Assembly: GCA_029262155.1 (NCBI GenBank)
Contig: JAJCZW010000127.1
Coordinates: 1 to 42,411 of the forward strand
Direction of reading: 5' to 3'
From: Gemmatimonadota bacterium
GTDB taxonomy: Bacteria; Gemmatimonadota; Gemmatimonadetes; Gemmatimonadales; GWC2-71-9
Length of the DNA: 42,411 nucleotides
A program made the translations under genes and the position numbers. How positions within the stretch are numbered: the first letter of the stretch is position 1; each line of letters starts with the position of its first letter. Positions 8,851 through 16,992 of the stretch are shown piece after piece. The notes under the pieces are model-generated. The model saw nothing but the letters and a program-made list of their open reading frames with translations, made no database searches and was not told the DNA's origin.

Positions 8851-9386
8851 GCGATGGGGGGTTCGAGTAGGTCGGCAGGGAGCATCTTCACCAGGAGGCT
8901 GGTGACGGCGTATCCGTCCAGTCCGTCGGTCGGTACGGTAATGTCCGCCATGGCATAGGCTGCCGCGCGGGCCTCGGCCTGGAGGGTCAAGCGTTCGACC
9001 AAATTGCCCTCTCCACCAAGAAGTGGTCGACCGTGGCAAGCGCCCAACCGAGCAGCAGCAACATCAGGTGAGACCGCAAGGTGGACGAGCAACGCGCCAT
9101 ACTGCCGCGCTTCGGCAATCGCACCGGGTTCGGCGGCCCATCCCGCACCAAGCGCCAACACCGTTGGCGGCGCCTGGAGCATCTCAAGCAGGAGACGCCG
9201 TTCCTCGGCCCGAAAAAACTTCTCTCCGTCGGTCGCGAAGATTTCGGCGATCGTCCGTCCAGACAATCCTTCTACCACTTGATCGATATCGAGATAATGG
9301 GCGCGAAGCCGAACGGACAGCAGGGGTCCTACGGTGGACTTTCCCGCACCCGACAGACCGGTCAACAGCACGTGTCGTTTCAGCAT
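8847..9386 (-). CDS. aroK: Shikimate kinase
   Basis: The protein has 179 residues from ATG 9386 (MLKRHVLLTG), which overlaps the aroC stop by 7 bases; the longer track ORF starts inside aroC. Walker A GLSGAGKST is at about 8-16. Shikimate-site residues are in YLDIDQVVE (Asp) and FFRAEERRLL (Arg), the lid arginine is in GRPLL, and the adenine-side motif is EARAAAYAMAD. The usual GGG of the shikimate-binding loop (LGGG) reads LGAGW here, a conservative change. It phosphorylates shikimate ahead of EPSP synthase. Pairing with aroC supports a biosynthetic kinase rather than a gluconate-kinase relative. Confidence 0.93.
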   Translation of the reverse strand: MLKRHVLLTGLSGAGKSTVGPLLSVRLRAHYLDIDQVVEGLSGRTIAEIFATDGEKFFRAEERRLLLEMLQAPPTVLALGAGWAAEPGAIAEARQYGALLVHLAVSPDVAAARLGACHGRPLLGGEGNLVERLTLQAEARAAAYAMADITVPTDGLDGYAVTSLLVKMLPADLLEPPIA

Positions 9387-10600
9387 TCTTCGGAGGACGG
9401 CGATCGGTGTGCGAACGGCCACCGGGCGCCGAGTGACGCGAGGTACCCCTTGACATTGCGTTGCATTTCAGGCAGGGAGTCGCCTCCAAACTTCTCCAGC
9501 ATCGCCTCCGCCAAGACCAACATGACCATCGCCTCGGCGATGACTCCCGCGGCGGGCACGGCCGTCACGTCCGAACGCTCGCTCTGAGCGTTGGCTGGCT
9601 CTCCGGTCTCCAGGTCGACCGTCCGCAATGGTGACATCAAGGTCGAGATCGGCTTCATGCCCGCCCGGCACACCAACGGCTCCCCGGTCGTGATCCCGCC
9701 CTCAAGCCCACCCGCGTTGTTGGTCTCTCGTCGGAACCCGCCACGAGGATCACCTTGTGGTGGACTCACTCGGACGATGGGGTCATGGACTTGGGAGCCG
9801 GGTCGTCGCGCGGCTTCGATGCCGAGTCCAATCTCGACCGCCTTGATCGCGGGGATCGACATGAGGGCCCCTGCGAGGCGACCGTCGAGCTTTCGATCCC
9901 AACTCACATGGCTTCCCAGGCCGACGATCGGTCGCTGCGCCACCACCTCCACTTCCCCACCCAAGGTGTCCCCATCGGCTTTGGCCTGATCGATCCGTGC
10001 GATGATGTCTGCCTCTATGCTCCGGTCGAGTATCCGGATTGGTGATTGGTCGGAGACATCGTTCAGTGGATTGGGATAGACGGCCGAACCAGGCACCCGC
10101 AGACCGCCGAGTGAGATGACGTGGCTCCCGACATCAATACCGAAGGCCCCGAGAAGCGCCCGGGCAAGAGCACCGGCCGCGACACGTGCGGCAGTCTCCC
10201 GCGCGCTCGCCCGTTCCAGAATATCGCGTCCATCGAGACGATCATACTTGAGAACACCCACGAGGTCGGCATGCCCGGGCCGGGGCCGTGTGACTCGACG
10301 GCGGCGCTGTTCCCCCTCCCCCTCGGTGGCCATGACATCACTCCAGTTGTCCCAGTCCCGATTGGGGATAAGGAGCGCGACGGGAGACCCAAGGGTCTCG
10401 CCTGCCCGGACGCCCGACAGGATCTCGGCCCGATCCTGCTCAATTTTCATCCGGGCACCGCGCCCGTACCCCTGCATCCGACGGCCGAGGTCGAGCGCGA
10501 TAGCATCGGCGGTGATTGGCAGCCCGGCGGGGAGCCCTTCGACGATCGTCACCAGACCTTTGCCATGGGATTCGCCAGCAGTAGTAAACCGAAGTGACAC
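9380..10600 (-). CDS. aroC: Chorismate synthase
   Basis: This FMN-dependent enzyme converts EPSP to chorismate. The protein has 406 residues. The GTG start gives MSLRFTTAGESHGKGL, and GAGGAC lies a few bases upstream. Signatures are GESHG, the first-half RRMQGYGRGARM, TGSPV-like LGSPVALLIPNRDW, RPRPGHADL, RASARETAARVAAGALA, and the C-terminal NNAGGLEGGITTG and PISTL. All are diagnostic of AroC. It is the first gene of the aroC-to-hslU operon, preceded by a terminator for the pilus operon and by a short leader with two overlapping hairpins (10610-10639). Confidence 0.97.
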   Translation of the reverse strand: MSLRFTTAGESHGKGLVTIVEGLPAGLPITADAIALDLGRRMQGYGRGARMKIEQDRAEILSGVRAGETLGSPVALLIPNRDWDNWSDVMATEGEGEQRRRRVTRPRPGHADLVGVLKYDRLDGRDILERASARETAARVAAGALARALLGAFGIDVGSHVISLGGLRVPGSAVYPNPLNDVSDQSPIRILDRSIEADIIARIDQAKADGDTLGGEVEVVAQRPIVGLGSHVSWDRKLDGRLAGALMSIPAIKAVEIGLGIEAARRPGSQVHDPIVRVSPPQGDPRGGFRRETNNAGGLEGGITTGEPLVCRAGMKPISTLMSPLRTVDLETGEPANAQSERSDVTAVPAAGVIAEAMVMLVLAEAMLEKFGGDSLPEMQRNVKGYLASLGARWPFAHRSPSSEEC

Positions 10601-10609
10601 GGAGTCCTC

Positions 10610-10639
10610 GGGTCAGAGGGTGGAGGAGCCTGACCCTCT
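10610..10639 (-). promoter_or_regulatory. Overlapping alternative hairpins in the aroC leader
   Basis: Two inverted repeats share bases and cannot form at once: GGGTCAG (10610-10616) with CTGACCC (10630-10636), and AGAGGGT (10615-10621) with ACCCTCT (10633-10639). On the minus strand a CUCCUC segment in the loop is complementary to the GAGGA ribosome site next to the GTG. This suggests attenuation or translational gating but is unproven. Confidence 0.35.
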
Positions 10640-10648
10640 AAAATACAC

Positions 10649-10669
10649 AAGCCCAGCCGAAGCTGGGCT
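10649..10669 (-). terminator. UUCG-loop intrinsic terminator after pilQ
   Basis: On the minus strand AGCCCAGC-UUCG-GCUGGGCU forms an 8-bp stem with a UUCG tetraloop, followed by UGUGUAUUUU. It lies 28 bases after the pilQ stop and before aroC, so it separates the pilMNOPQ transcript from the housekeeping operon. Confidence 0.85.
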
Positions 10670-10697
10670 CATGGTGTTTCTAGGGAGGATGCAGGGG

Positions 10698-12461
10698 TTA
10701 GTTCGTCACCCCGTCGTCGATGATGCGTGGGGTGACGAGAATGATCAGATCCTTCCGATTCTCCGTGTCGTTCGTGAAGCTGAACAGGTTGCCAATCAGC
10801 GGCAAGCTGGACAGGAGCGGAATTCCAGTACGGGTTCGGGTAACTGTCGTCACGGTCAGTCCGCCGATCACGGCGGTCTCGCCGTCCTTGACGAGCAGCT
10901 GGTTCTGGGACGACTGCTTGGTGATGACGAACCCGAGATCTGCGGCGGCCAGTGGTTGAATGGCAGACCGCTCGGTATCGAGTGTCATCAAGATTTCCCG
11001 ATTGTTGGTGACGTGTGGGGTCACCTCGAGCTTGATACCAGTCTCCTTGAATTGAACCGTCGAACGCGGGGCCCCGCCGCCACCGGTCACCGGAGAACTC
11101 AGGTCCACGATTCGGACTGGGATCTCCTCACCGACCAGGATCTTGGCCCGTCGGTTATCGAGGGCGGTGATCACCGGTTCGGCCTGCACATCGGAGAGTT
11201 CGACCTTCTCGAGCGCACTCAAGAAACTCGTCAGCGTGAACCCGCCGATCGCGGTCGAGAAGACCAGATCCAGCGCCGACCCGGCGATCGTTGCGTCGGC
11301 GTTGCCGATCGCGGAGACGGTGTTCCCGCCCAGGTCAACGATGGTGACATTTTCGTCGAAGGTCGTGCCGGGCTCCCCATTGGGATCGGCGCGAGAGACG
11401 AGCTTGTTGAAGAACTGACTCTCGTTCCCGATATCATACTGCAGCCCGAGCTGACTGATGTCGCTTCGGTCGACAAAGATGATCTTCGCTTGAATCGACA
11501 CCTGCGGCGTCCGGATATCGAGGCTCCGCACGAAGTCGCTGATCTCGTCAATGCGATTTCGCTTGTCGGTCAGGATGACTGAGTTGGAGGCGGTATCCGC
11601 GATTGCCTTCCCCTTTTCCGGGGTGAGGATGCCGCTGATCGACGCGGCAATCTCGGCGGCCCGAGCATAGTTGATGCGCAGGATGGTCGTTTCCATCGGC
11701 TGCAGCGAATCGATCTCTGCCAAGGCCTTCGGGCTATCAACCCGAATGATCCCGCCGGGCATCTCCTGGGCCGAGAGACCGTTGGCCGCGAGAATTGCCT
11801 GGAAGGCTTGGGTCCACGGTTTGTCGCTGATTTCGGCGGTGACCTTGGTATTGCCCACCTCTTTCCCGAGGATGATGGTGCGTCCGCTCAAGGCGGCAAA
11901 GCCGGAGACGACGTCAGCGACGCTCGCGCCATCCCAGGAGACGGTGATCCGGGGCTCTTGCCCTTGACGCATTACAGCTGCCACCACAGGCAGCGTCTCG
12001 ACTTCGGGCGCGGTCTCCACCGGGAGATCGGCAGCGCGCGCCGGGCTGGTGGTCGACCAGGCGAGGAACGTCCGGTCAGCTCCAAAGGTTACCCGTACGG
12101 TACCATCGGCGGATTCCACCTGGTAGTCGACCTGCCGATCGAGGTCCAGGACGACTCGGACCGTCGTCGGAGCGAATTGTCGAACCCTGACGTTCCGGAC
12201 ACCGGCTCGATTCACCCCATCGTACATCGGGAGGTCGAGGGCACCGAGTGTGGCACCGTGGATATCGATGACGAGGCGCTCGGGATCGCGCAGGGTCAGG
12301 TCGGTTACGGTCACATCGCCGTTGACCGACACCACAAGTTCCGCTTGGCCGGGTGAGGCGAGGAGACTTACCGCCCGAACCTCACCGCCGAATGGGGCGG
12401 CGGAAGGTGGGGGCGCAAAAGCGACCAGGCCTGCCACGACGAGCAGGGAGACAGGTTTCAT
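10698..12461 (-). CDS. pilQ: PilQ, type IV pilus secretin
   Basis: The protein has 587 residues with a signal peptide (LLVVAGLVAFAPPPSAA). An AMIN domain follows (about 25-130; VTVTDLTLRDPERLVIDIHG), which binds peptidoglycan. Next come an STN/N0 domain (about 165-240; VADVVSGFAALSGRTIILG), an N1-type domain (TTILRINYARAAEIAASISGIL, with TASNSVILTDKRNRIDEI) and the secretin pore domain (about 320-585; VELSDVQAEPVITALDNRRAKILVGEEIP, ending PLLSSLPLIGNLF and KDLIILVTPRII). It forms the outer-membrane gate for the pilus. There is one AMIN domain, where Pseudomonas PilQ has more. The ATG overlaps the pilP stop by 4 bases and it is last in pilMNOPQ. Confidence 0.96.
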   Translation of the reverse strand: MKPVSLLVVAGLVAFAPPPSAAPFGGEVRAVSLLASPGQAELVVSVNGDVTVTDLTLRDPERLVIDIHGATLGALDLPMYDGVNRAGVRNVRVRQFAPTTVRVVLDLDRQVDYQVESADGTVRVTFGADRTFLAWSTTSPARAADLPVETAPEVETLPVVAAVMRQGQEPRITVSWDGASVADVVSGFAALSGRTIILGKEVGNTKVTAEISDKPWTQAFQAILAANGLSAQEMPGGIIRVDSPKALAEIDSLQPMETTILRINYARAAEIAASISGILTPEKGKAIADTASNSVILTDKRNRIDEISDFVRSLDIRTPQVSIQAKIIFVDRSDISQLGLQYDIGNESQFFNKLVSRADPNGEPGTTFDENVTIVDLGGNTVSAIGNADATIAGSALDLVFSTAIGGFTLTSFLSALEKVELSDVQAEPVITALDNRRAKILVGEEIPVRIVDLSSPVTGGGGAPRSTVQFKETGIKLEVTPHVTNNREILMTLDTERSAIQPLAAADLGFVITKQSSQNQLLVKDGETAVIGGLTVTTVTRTRTGIPLLSSLPLIGNLFSFTNDTENRKDLIILVTPRIIDDGVTN

Positions 12462-12946
12462 GGGGTCTCTTCCTCCAGCTTGCGAAGGGACAGGGTCTCC
12501 TGCCGCTCCGTACCAAAGTCATCGATGATAAAGGTCACATCTTTCCGACCGATCGAGAGGACACGAAGTCGGCCAAGTTGATCGCCTTTCCGGACATTGT
12601 ACCGCCGCCCGTTCAGGCGTTCCCGCAAGACAGCTATTGAGTTCCCTGAGGATTGTTGATCGAGATACACCGCGACGAGCGAGAGATCGGGCAGTTCCGG
12701 TCCCGCGTTCGCCATCGTGAGAAGTGAGACAAAGGGATCACGGTTCCCACCGGTGTAGGAAAACACCTCACGTGACAATCCTTGACTCGGCGGGACAACC
12801 GTTTCGTCGGCCCCATCGCCAGAGGAGGGCGGTGTCACCGAAGACACTGCTGTCGCCGGGGCTGCCGCTGGTGCAGCGTCTCCACCCGCTCCTCCGCAGG
12901 AGAAGGTGGTCGCCGCCAGGACGAGAATCCAGAGATTACGATCCAC
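12458..12946 (-). CDS. pilP: PilP, pilus assembly lipoprotein
   Basis: The protein has 162 residues. The signal WILVLAATTFSCGG has a lipobox Cys at about 17. An Ala/Pro/Ser-rich disordered linker to about residue 60 precedes the PilP domain, which contains NRDPFVSLL, LSLVAVYL and GRRYNVRKGDQLGRLRVLSI. PilP connects the PilN/PilO inner-membrane complex to the periplasmic part of PilQ. The overall identity of PilP domains is low, so the position between pilO and pilQ is strong supporting evidence. It overlaps pilO by 11 bases and pilQ by 4. Confidence 0.9.
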   Translation of the reverse strand: MDRNLWILVLAATTFSCGGAGGDAAPAAAPATAVSSVTPPSSGDGADETVVPPSQGLSREVFSYTGGNRDPFVSLLTMANAGPELPDLSLVAVYLDQQSSGNSIAVLRERLNGRRYNVRKGDQLGRLRVLSIGRKDVTFIIDDFGTERQETLSLRKLEEETP

Positions 12947-13565
12947 TCTCGTTCCCTCCCAGAAGACCCTTGACGTAGGTTTTCACTTGAAAGGTTGCCT
13001 CCAGCATCGCAGTACTGGAATCCCCCAGGGCACGGGCTTCGTTCGCCTCCGCTGCCTTGAGCAACACATTATTGGGGACAACGATTCGGCGCAGGCTGGC
13101 GACGTCGGCCAGGAAGGCGCCGATCTCGTCATAGCGGCCGATAACCGACACGTTGTACGAGAAGGTATCGAAGGGGTAGGGTCCGGACTGGACCGGTTGG
13201 GGCACGAACTGGGACAGGGTCACCCCGCGCACCTTGGCGCGAGTGGCGATGTCGTCCAACAGATTCGGCACCTCATTCCCATCGGGCACAAACTCCCGCA
13301 AGACCGTCAGGGTTCCCTGATACTCTTCGACGCGTTGCTTGATATCGTCTATAGATCCGGTGGCAAGTTCCTGTTTGGCACTGTCGGTTTGTGCCTGGAG
13401 GACTGAGATGGTATCGCGCACCGCCTCCACCCGGGTCGACCGCGATTCGATACCCGGGATACCAAGCAGTTGAATCCCCTCACCGGTATAGGCGACGAAC
13501 CCAACCAAGGCAGCGCCCAGAATACTGATGGCGGCTTTGCCGCGCGGGGTATCATAAAAGGCCAT
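12936..13565 (-). CDS. pilO: PilO, pilus alignment protein
   Basis: The protein has 209 residues from ATG 13565 (MAFYDTPRGKAA), with GAGGT 5 bases upstream; the 259-residue track ORF runs back into pilN. One transmembrane segment (about 13-30; AAISILGAALVGFVAYTG) is followed by a coiled-coil-prone region (RVEAVRDTISVLQAQTDSAKQEL) and a ferredoxin-like periplasmic domain. Its FSYNVSVIGRYDEIGAFLADVASLRRIV matches the PilO pattern. It dimerises with PilN in the inner membrane. It starts two bases after the pilN stop. Confidence 0.92.
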   Translation of the reverse strand: MAFYDTPRGKAAISILGAALVGFVAYTGEGIQLLGIPGIESRSTRVEAVRDTISVLQAQTDSAKQELATGSIDDIKQRVEEYQGTLTVLREFVPDGNEVPNLLDDIATRAKVRGVTLSQFVPQPVQSGPYPFDTFSYNVSVIGRYDEIGAFLADVASLRRIVVPNNVLLKAAEANEARALGDSSTAMLEATFQVKTYVKGLLGGNESGS

Positions 13566-13567
13566 AG

Positions 13568-14254
13568 TTACCTCACCACCGATTCGCGAACGGGCACCAC
13601 CCGGACGAAGGAGGAATCCGCGTGCGAATGGGTTCCTCGGATCACAAAGGCGTTCACCGCGCGGTCCCCCTCGACGACCGTCTCTGCGGAGACCGCCACG
13701 ACGCCGGTGATCCACGGGGAGGCTTCGAGTTGGCGGAGAAAGCGGGTGAACCCCTGGATATCCACCGTGCGTCCACTAATCTCGAACTGGACCGGCACCG
13801 GGGCGACCGGACCACCAAGACTATCGAACGTCTGGGCCGGTGGGGTCGACGTGCTGATGTCGGTGAGCCAGGTAAAGGCCGGGAGGGCCCGGCTGACTTC
13901 GTCGAGGACGTGGGGCCAGATGTAGCGCTCCCCGTCGACGTTCTGAATCGTCTGGATTTGGGATAGGATCGAATCGCGGACCGACTCCTCGCGCTGTTTC
14001 TCCATCAAGAAATCGCGATACCGCTGGTGCTCGGCCTGGGTGGAAACCAGTTCCGGCTCCAGCGATTTGAGTTGGCTCCCAGTAGAAAACCAGGTCCACG
14101 CGAGGAACCCGAGGACGACGACCCACGCGCCAATCGAGAGGATGGCGAGTGGGTTCTTGATCTTGGATCCCAGATCACCCAGCCCTCCAAAGGCGGCGAA
14201 CGACCGACCGCCGCGGGAGCGCTTGACACCGGGTCGCAGATTGATGGTAATCAT
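13568..14254 (-). CDS. pilN: PilN, pilus alignment protein
   Basis: The protein has 228 residues. The cytoplasmic N-terminus MITINLRPGVK carries the I-N-L-x-P motif that docks on PilM. A membrane span follows at about 36-56 (PLAILSIGAWVVVLGFLAW), then a coiled coil (LVSTQAEHQRYRDFLMEKQREE) and a periplasmic domain with VQFEISGRTVDIQGFTRFLRQLEASPWI, the usual PilN core. A basic/glycine-rich insertion between the INLRP motif and the membrane segment is longer than in Pseudomonas PilN. It lies between pilM (25 bases) and pilO (2 bases). Confidence 0.93.
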   Translation of the reverse strand: MITINLRPGVKRSRGGRSFAAFGGLGDLGSKIKNPLAILSIGAWVVVLGFLAWTWFSTGSQLKSLEPELVSTQAEHQRYRDFLMEKQREESVRDSILSQIQTIQNVDGERYIWPHVLDEVSRALPAFTWLTDISTSTPPAQTFDSLGGPVAPVPVQFEISGRTVDIQGFTRFLRQLEASPWITGVVAVSAETVVEGDRAVNAFVIRGTHSHADSSFVRVVPVRESVVR

Positions 14255-14279
14255 CGTAAGCGTCTATCCGGGTCGAGGA

Positions 14280-15323
14280 TTAAGCCGCGGTCCGCAATGC
14301 GAGACCCACTGGCAGCATGAAGAGCGGAGCCACTTCGTCGACGTTCATCGTGTCGAAAACGCCGTCGGCAACTCGTAACCGCTCAATAGGGTTAGCAATC
14401 TGTACCGGCAACCGGAGGCGTTCGGCAAGCACCGCCGACAACCCTGGAATGCGCGCACCACCGCCCGACAGAAAAACACGGCTGAGCCCACTGGACGACC
14501 GACTCGAGGACTGCAAGAAGGCTCCGGCCCGCTCGATCCCAACCCCGAGTTCTTCGCCCCGTGACTTCAGGAACGGCGTCAGCGCATCGTTGGTATCGAA
14601 CGCTTGGAGCATCTGATCGGCGTCTTCGGCGGTCATCCCCCGTTCCCGTTGGAGGTCTTCACGGAACCGACGGGTCCCGATGGGGAGGTCGCGCGTCAAG
14701 ACCGGAACGCCGTGCTCAAGAATGTTCACATGGGTCGTCTCGTGCCCGATGTTGACCAACGCTACCACCCCCTGCATCCCATCGGGGTAGTTCAATTCAA
14801 AGGCGTTGTGGAGGGCAAAGGAGTCGACATCGATGATACTCGGTTCGATGCCAGCCTCGGTCAGGAGAGCCATCTTGTTGTCGACCAGCTCCCGTTTGGC
14901 GGCCACGAGGAGGAGTGCCATCTGGAGGCCATCGCCCTCAGGATCGAGGATCTGGAAGTCCAGTTCGACGTTGTCCATGTCGAATGGGACGTGCTGTTCC
15001 GCTTCCCAGCGGATCACATCCCGCGCTTCCGATTCCTTCATCCGGTCCATCGAAATCTTCTTGACGATCACATCGCGGCCACCGACGGCGGCCACCAAAG
15101 ACTTCGGTTTGATTCCGGCTGAAGCGAGGAGACCGCGAATGGCATCCGCGACGAGACCGGGATCCATGACCTCACCCTCGACGATGGCATCATCGACGAC
15201 TTGGGTAAGTGCCACTTTCGTGAGCACCGGTTCTCCGCTGCCGTGCGAAACGACTGCGAGTTTGATGAGGCCACTCCCGATATCGAGGCCCACCGTGGTG
15301 CGTCCGCGACCAAACAGTGTCAT
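14280..15323 (-). CDS. pilM: PilM, actin-like pilus assembly ATPase
   Basis: The protein has 347 residues from ATG 15323 (MTLFGRGRTTVGLDIG). The FtsA/actin-like fold shows phosphate-1 TVGLDIGSGLIKLAVV, the middle segment DVIRWEAEQHVPFDMDNVELDFQ, phosphate-2 VALVNIGHETTHVNIL, and adenosine motif VFLSGGGARIPGLSAVLAERL. It binds the PilN tail in the cytoplasm and links to PilB/PilC. The track start (TTG 15383) would add 20 residues; a -35-like TTGACA upstream fits the shorter form, but no strong ribosome site precedes either start. It is the first gene of pilMNOPQ. Confidence 0.95.
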   Translation of the reverse strand: MTLFGRGRTTVGLDIGSGLIKLAVVSHGSGEPVLTKVALTQVVDDAIVEGEVMDPGLVADAIRGLLASAGIKPKSLVAAVGGRDVIVKKISMDRMKESEARDVIRWEAEQHVPFDMDNVELDFQILDPEGDGLQMALLLVAAKRELVDNKMALLTEAGIEPSIIDVDSFALHNAFELNYPDGMQGVVALVNIGHETTHVNILEHGVPVLTRDLPIGTRRFREDLQRERGMTAEDADQMLQAFDTNDALTPFLKSRGEELGVGIERAGAFLQSSSRSSSGLSRVFLSGGGARIPGLSAVLAERLRLPVQIANPIERLRVADGVFDTMNVDEVAPLFMLPVGLALRTAA

Positions 15324-15364
15324 AAAACCCGATTTTCCGAGGAGATGTGGTGAAAATGGAAGCG

Positions 15365-15393
15365 GTGCAACCATTCGCACCAACGTTTGTCAA
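15365..15393 (-). promoter_or_regulatory. Candidate sigma-70 promoter for pilMNOPQ
   Basis: On the minus strand there is a perfect -35 TTGACA (15393-15388), a 17-base spacer and a weak -10 TTGCAC (15370-15365). Start of RNA near 15358 would give a 35-base leader to ATG 15323. The -10 matches only about half of the consensus. Confidence 0.35.
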
Positions 15394-15702
15394 ACTGCTA
15401 GAACACGAGAGCAACATCGCGCAAACTATTACGCAATAACTAGTTAGCTATAACAAAATACGCCGTGTTCGAGCCAACCCATCTGCAACCCAACATCAGA
15501 ACTCGAACACTTTGGTGTACCGTCAGTTGGCAACGCCTATGCCATGGGCAGGTCAATTGTCCTTAAGTCATTTCTACCAATATAGATAACAAGCCTACTT
15601 CTGTCAGTGCAGTTCTTTGCGCACCGGGTGATTCGACCGGACCTTCGCAAGGAATCTCTCGGTCTGCATGTATCCGGCAGGAAGGGCCTCCGCTGTAAAC
15701 GC
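15394..15702. other. AT-richer non-coding interval between pilM and the minor-pilin operon
   Basis: No ORF here resembles a protein; the overlapping minus-strand frames are short and compositionally odd. The stretch 15420-15600 is clearly lower in GC than its surroundings. It contains TAACTAGTTA (a perfect 10-base palindrome, 15437-15446) and a 9-base inverted repeat GTGTTCGAG / CTCGAACAC (15465-15473 and 15502-15510). These lie upstream of the pilM promoter candidate and could be regulator sites. I see no tRNA. Confidence 0.5.
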
Positions 15703-15733
15703 CCAACCGCCCGGAGTGCTTCCGGGCGGTTGG
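15703..15733 (-). terminator. Intrinsic terminator after the minor-pilin operon
   Basis: CCAACCGCCCGGA (15703-15715) pairs perfectly with TCCGGGCGGTTGG (15721-15733), a 13-bp stem with a 5-base loop, followed on the minus strand by GCGUUUA. It lies 22 bases past the stop of the PilX-like gene at 15756. Confidence 0.8.
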
Positions 15734-15755
15734 CTGGTTTCCTCGAGACCTCTCG

Positions 15756-16970
15756 TTAGAAGAGCTGAGTCCATCCCCGTTCCAACGGTTGACCGAGCGA
15801 GGCCCCACCGACGGCTGCTTCGACGGCACATTTGGAATAGGTAATGTCGACGTTGCCGCTGATCGCTCCCGTCGTCACGACGTCGACCCCCTCAGTGAGG
15901 ATGGCGCCGGTGATCTTGTTCCCGTTCCCTGCGATCTTCATCTGTCCCCGAACGATGATGAGGCCTGACCACTCGAATCCGCCATTGATCTCCAGATTCC
16001 CGTCGACCAACAGAGTGCCCTGCCCACGACTTCCAGCGGCGAACTTGGTCCGCACACCGGTACCGTGCACGATCGGGAAGAATCCGTAGCACTCAGCAAC
16101 CGCACCGGCAACCGGCGGATTCCGGGCCGGCTCGCCAAAGTTGAGCAGGACTGGTTTGTCGCACGAATTCGGGGTGGTCGAAACATCGATCACCGGCCCC
16201 ACACCATTGTACACCGTGGGGTCGGGAAGCACCTTCACATTCGGTTGGGCTGCAAGGGTGGTGAAGGTGAAGTCAAGAAAGTTCCGGAAGGTCGCCGATG
16301 TAACCGAGGGGTCGTTCGGAGCCTCCTTGGTGGGGTATCCGAACACGTTGTTGAGGTCGGCGGCATTCATGCCGGTGGTTGTGGCACTCCGGATTCCCAC
16401 GAGGTCATCCGTATTCCCGGGGTCGGTCGGCGAACACATTCCCCAGCCCGGTGGATTGGCATTGAACCCTGTCACCGAAAAAGCGTTCCCGTTGAGCGCG
16501 ATTGGACTGGAGATGGTGATCGCCGCGTTCACCGAGATCGTCGGCTTGGCCAGACGGATCAATTGGGAAATCATCTTGGTTCCTAAGACCTGTCCCCCCG
16601 GCGTCATTCTGGAACCAACCGACCGAACCAGGAAAAGCGATTGATTCAACCGTCGGATGGTGTCGGTAAACTGGACCGTTCCACTCAGGGCCACGGTCGG
16701 CACTGCAAACTCTTGGGCAGGCAGGCCGGTATAGATCGGTAGCGCGTTATACAGCGCCGGATCCCAATTGGCGACGATTTGGCTGACACCAGCCTCGGCG
16801 GCCTCAGTGGCCTGTGAGCTCCAGACGGTGTTGGTCCCGGTCTGCTGCTCAATACGCCCCACGAAGAACGAACCTGCCACGAGAGCACCGATCACCACCA
16901 GGGCGAAGAGCGTCAGCACCAGCGCAATCCCACGTTCATCTCTCAAGGATGGCATCGGGTGAGTAGTCAT
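15756..16970 (-). CDS. PilX-like pilus assembly protein, large form
   Basis: The protein has 404 residues from ATG 16970 (MTTHPMPSLRDERG), with GGAGAT 6 bases upstream; the track start lies in the previous gene. The N-terminus DERGIALVLTLFALVVIGALVAGSFF is a class III-like signal typical of PilX (G followed by IALVLTL, no Glu5), followed by QATEAAEAGVSQIVANWD, the PilX helix. The long C-terminal part has an unusual repeat-like strand series (GTLLVDGNLEINGGFEWSGLIIVRGQMKIAGN) resembling stacked beta-helix turns. It would be a minor component at the pilus tip or in assembly priming. It is last in the FimT-PilV-PilW-PilX operon. It is more than twice the size of typical PilX (about 165-200), so a tip adhesin role is possible. 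Confidence 0.75.
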   Translation of the reverse strand: MTTHPMPSLRDERGIALVLTLFALVVIGALVAGSFFVGRIEQQTGTNTVWSSQATEAAEAGVSQIVANWDPALYNALPIYTGLPAQEFAVPTVALSGTVQFTDTIRRLNQSLFLVRSVGSRMTPGGQVLGTKMISQLIRLAKPTISVNAAITISSPIALNGNAFSVTGFNANPPGWGMCSPTDPGNTDDLVGIRSATTTGMNAADLNNVFGYPTKEAPNDPSVTSATFRNFLDFTFTTLAAQPNVKVLPDPTVYNGVGPVIDVSTTPNSCDKPVLLNFGEPARNPPVAGAVAECYGFFPIVHGTGVRTKFAAGSRGQGTLLVDGNLEINGGFEWSGLIIVRGQMKIAGNGNKITGAILTEGVDVVTTGAISGNVDITYSKCAVEAAVGGASLGQPLERGWTQLF

Positions 16971-16992
16971 CACCAATCTCCTTCTGGCCGTC

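Noticed and set aside
10116-11582. Plus-strand ORF of 488 residues opposite aroC and pilQ
   Set aside because: It is antisense to two certain genes and shows the Arg/Pro/Ser bias typical of shadow frames in GC-rich DNA.
15364-15380. A -24/-12-like match GGTGCGAATGGTTGC on the minus strand before pilM
   Set aside because: GG and GC are 11 bases apart rather than exactly 10, which is not tolerated by sigma-54; the TTGACA just upstream makes a sigma-70 promoter more likely.
15563-15831. Minus-strand ORFs of 75-88 residues after the minor-pilin operon
   Set aside because: They read through the end of the PilX-like gene in other frames and across its terminator; no domain or start signal.
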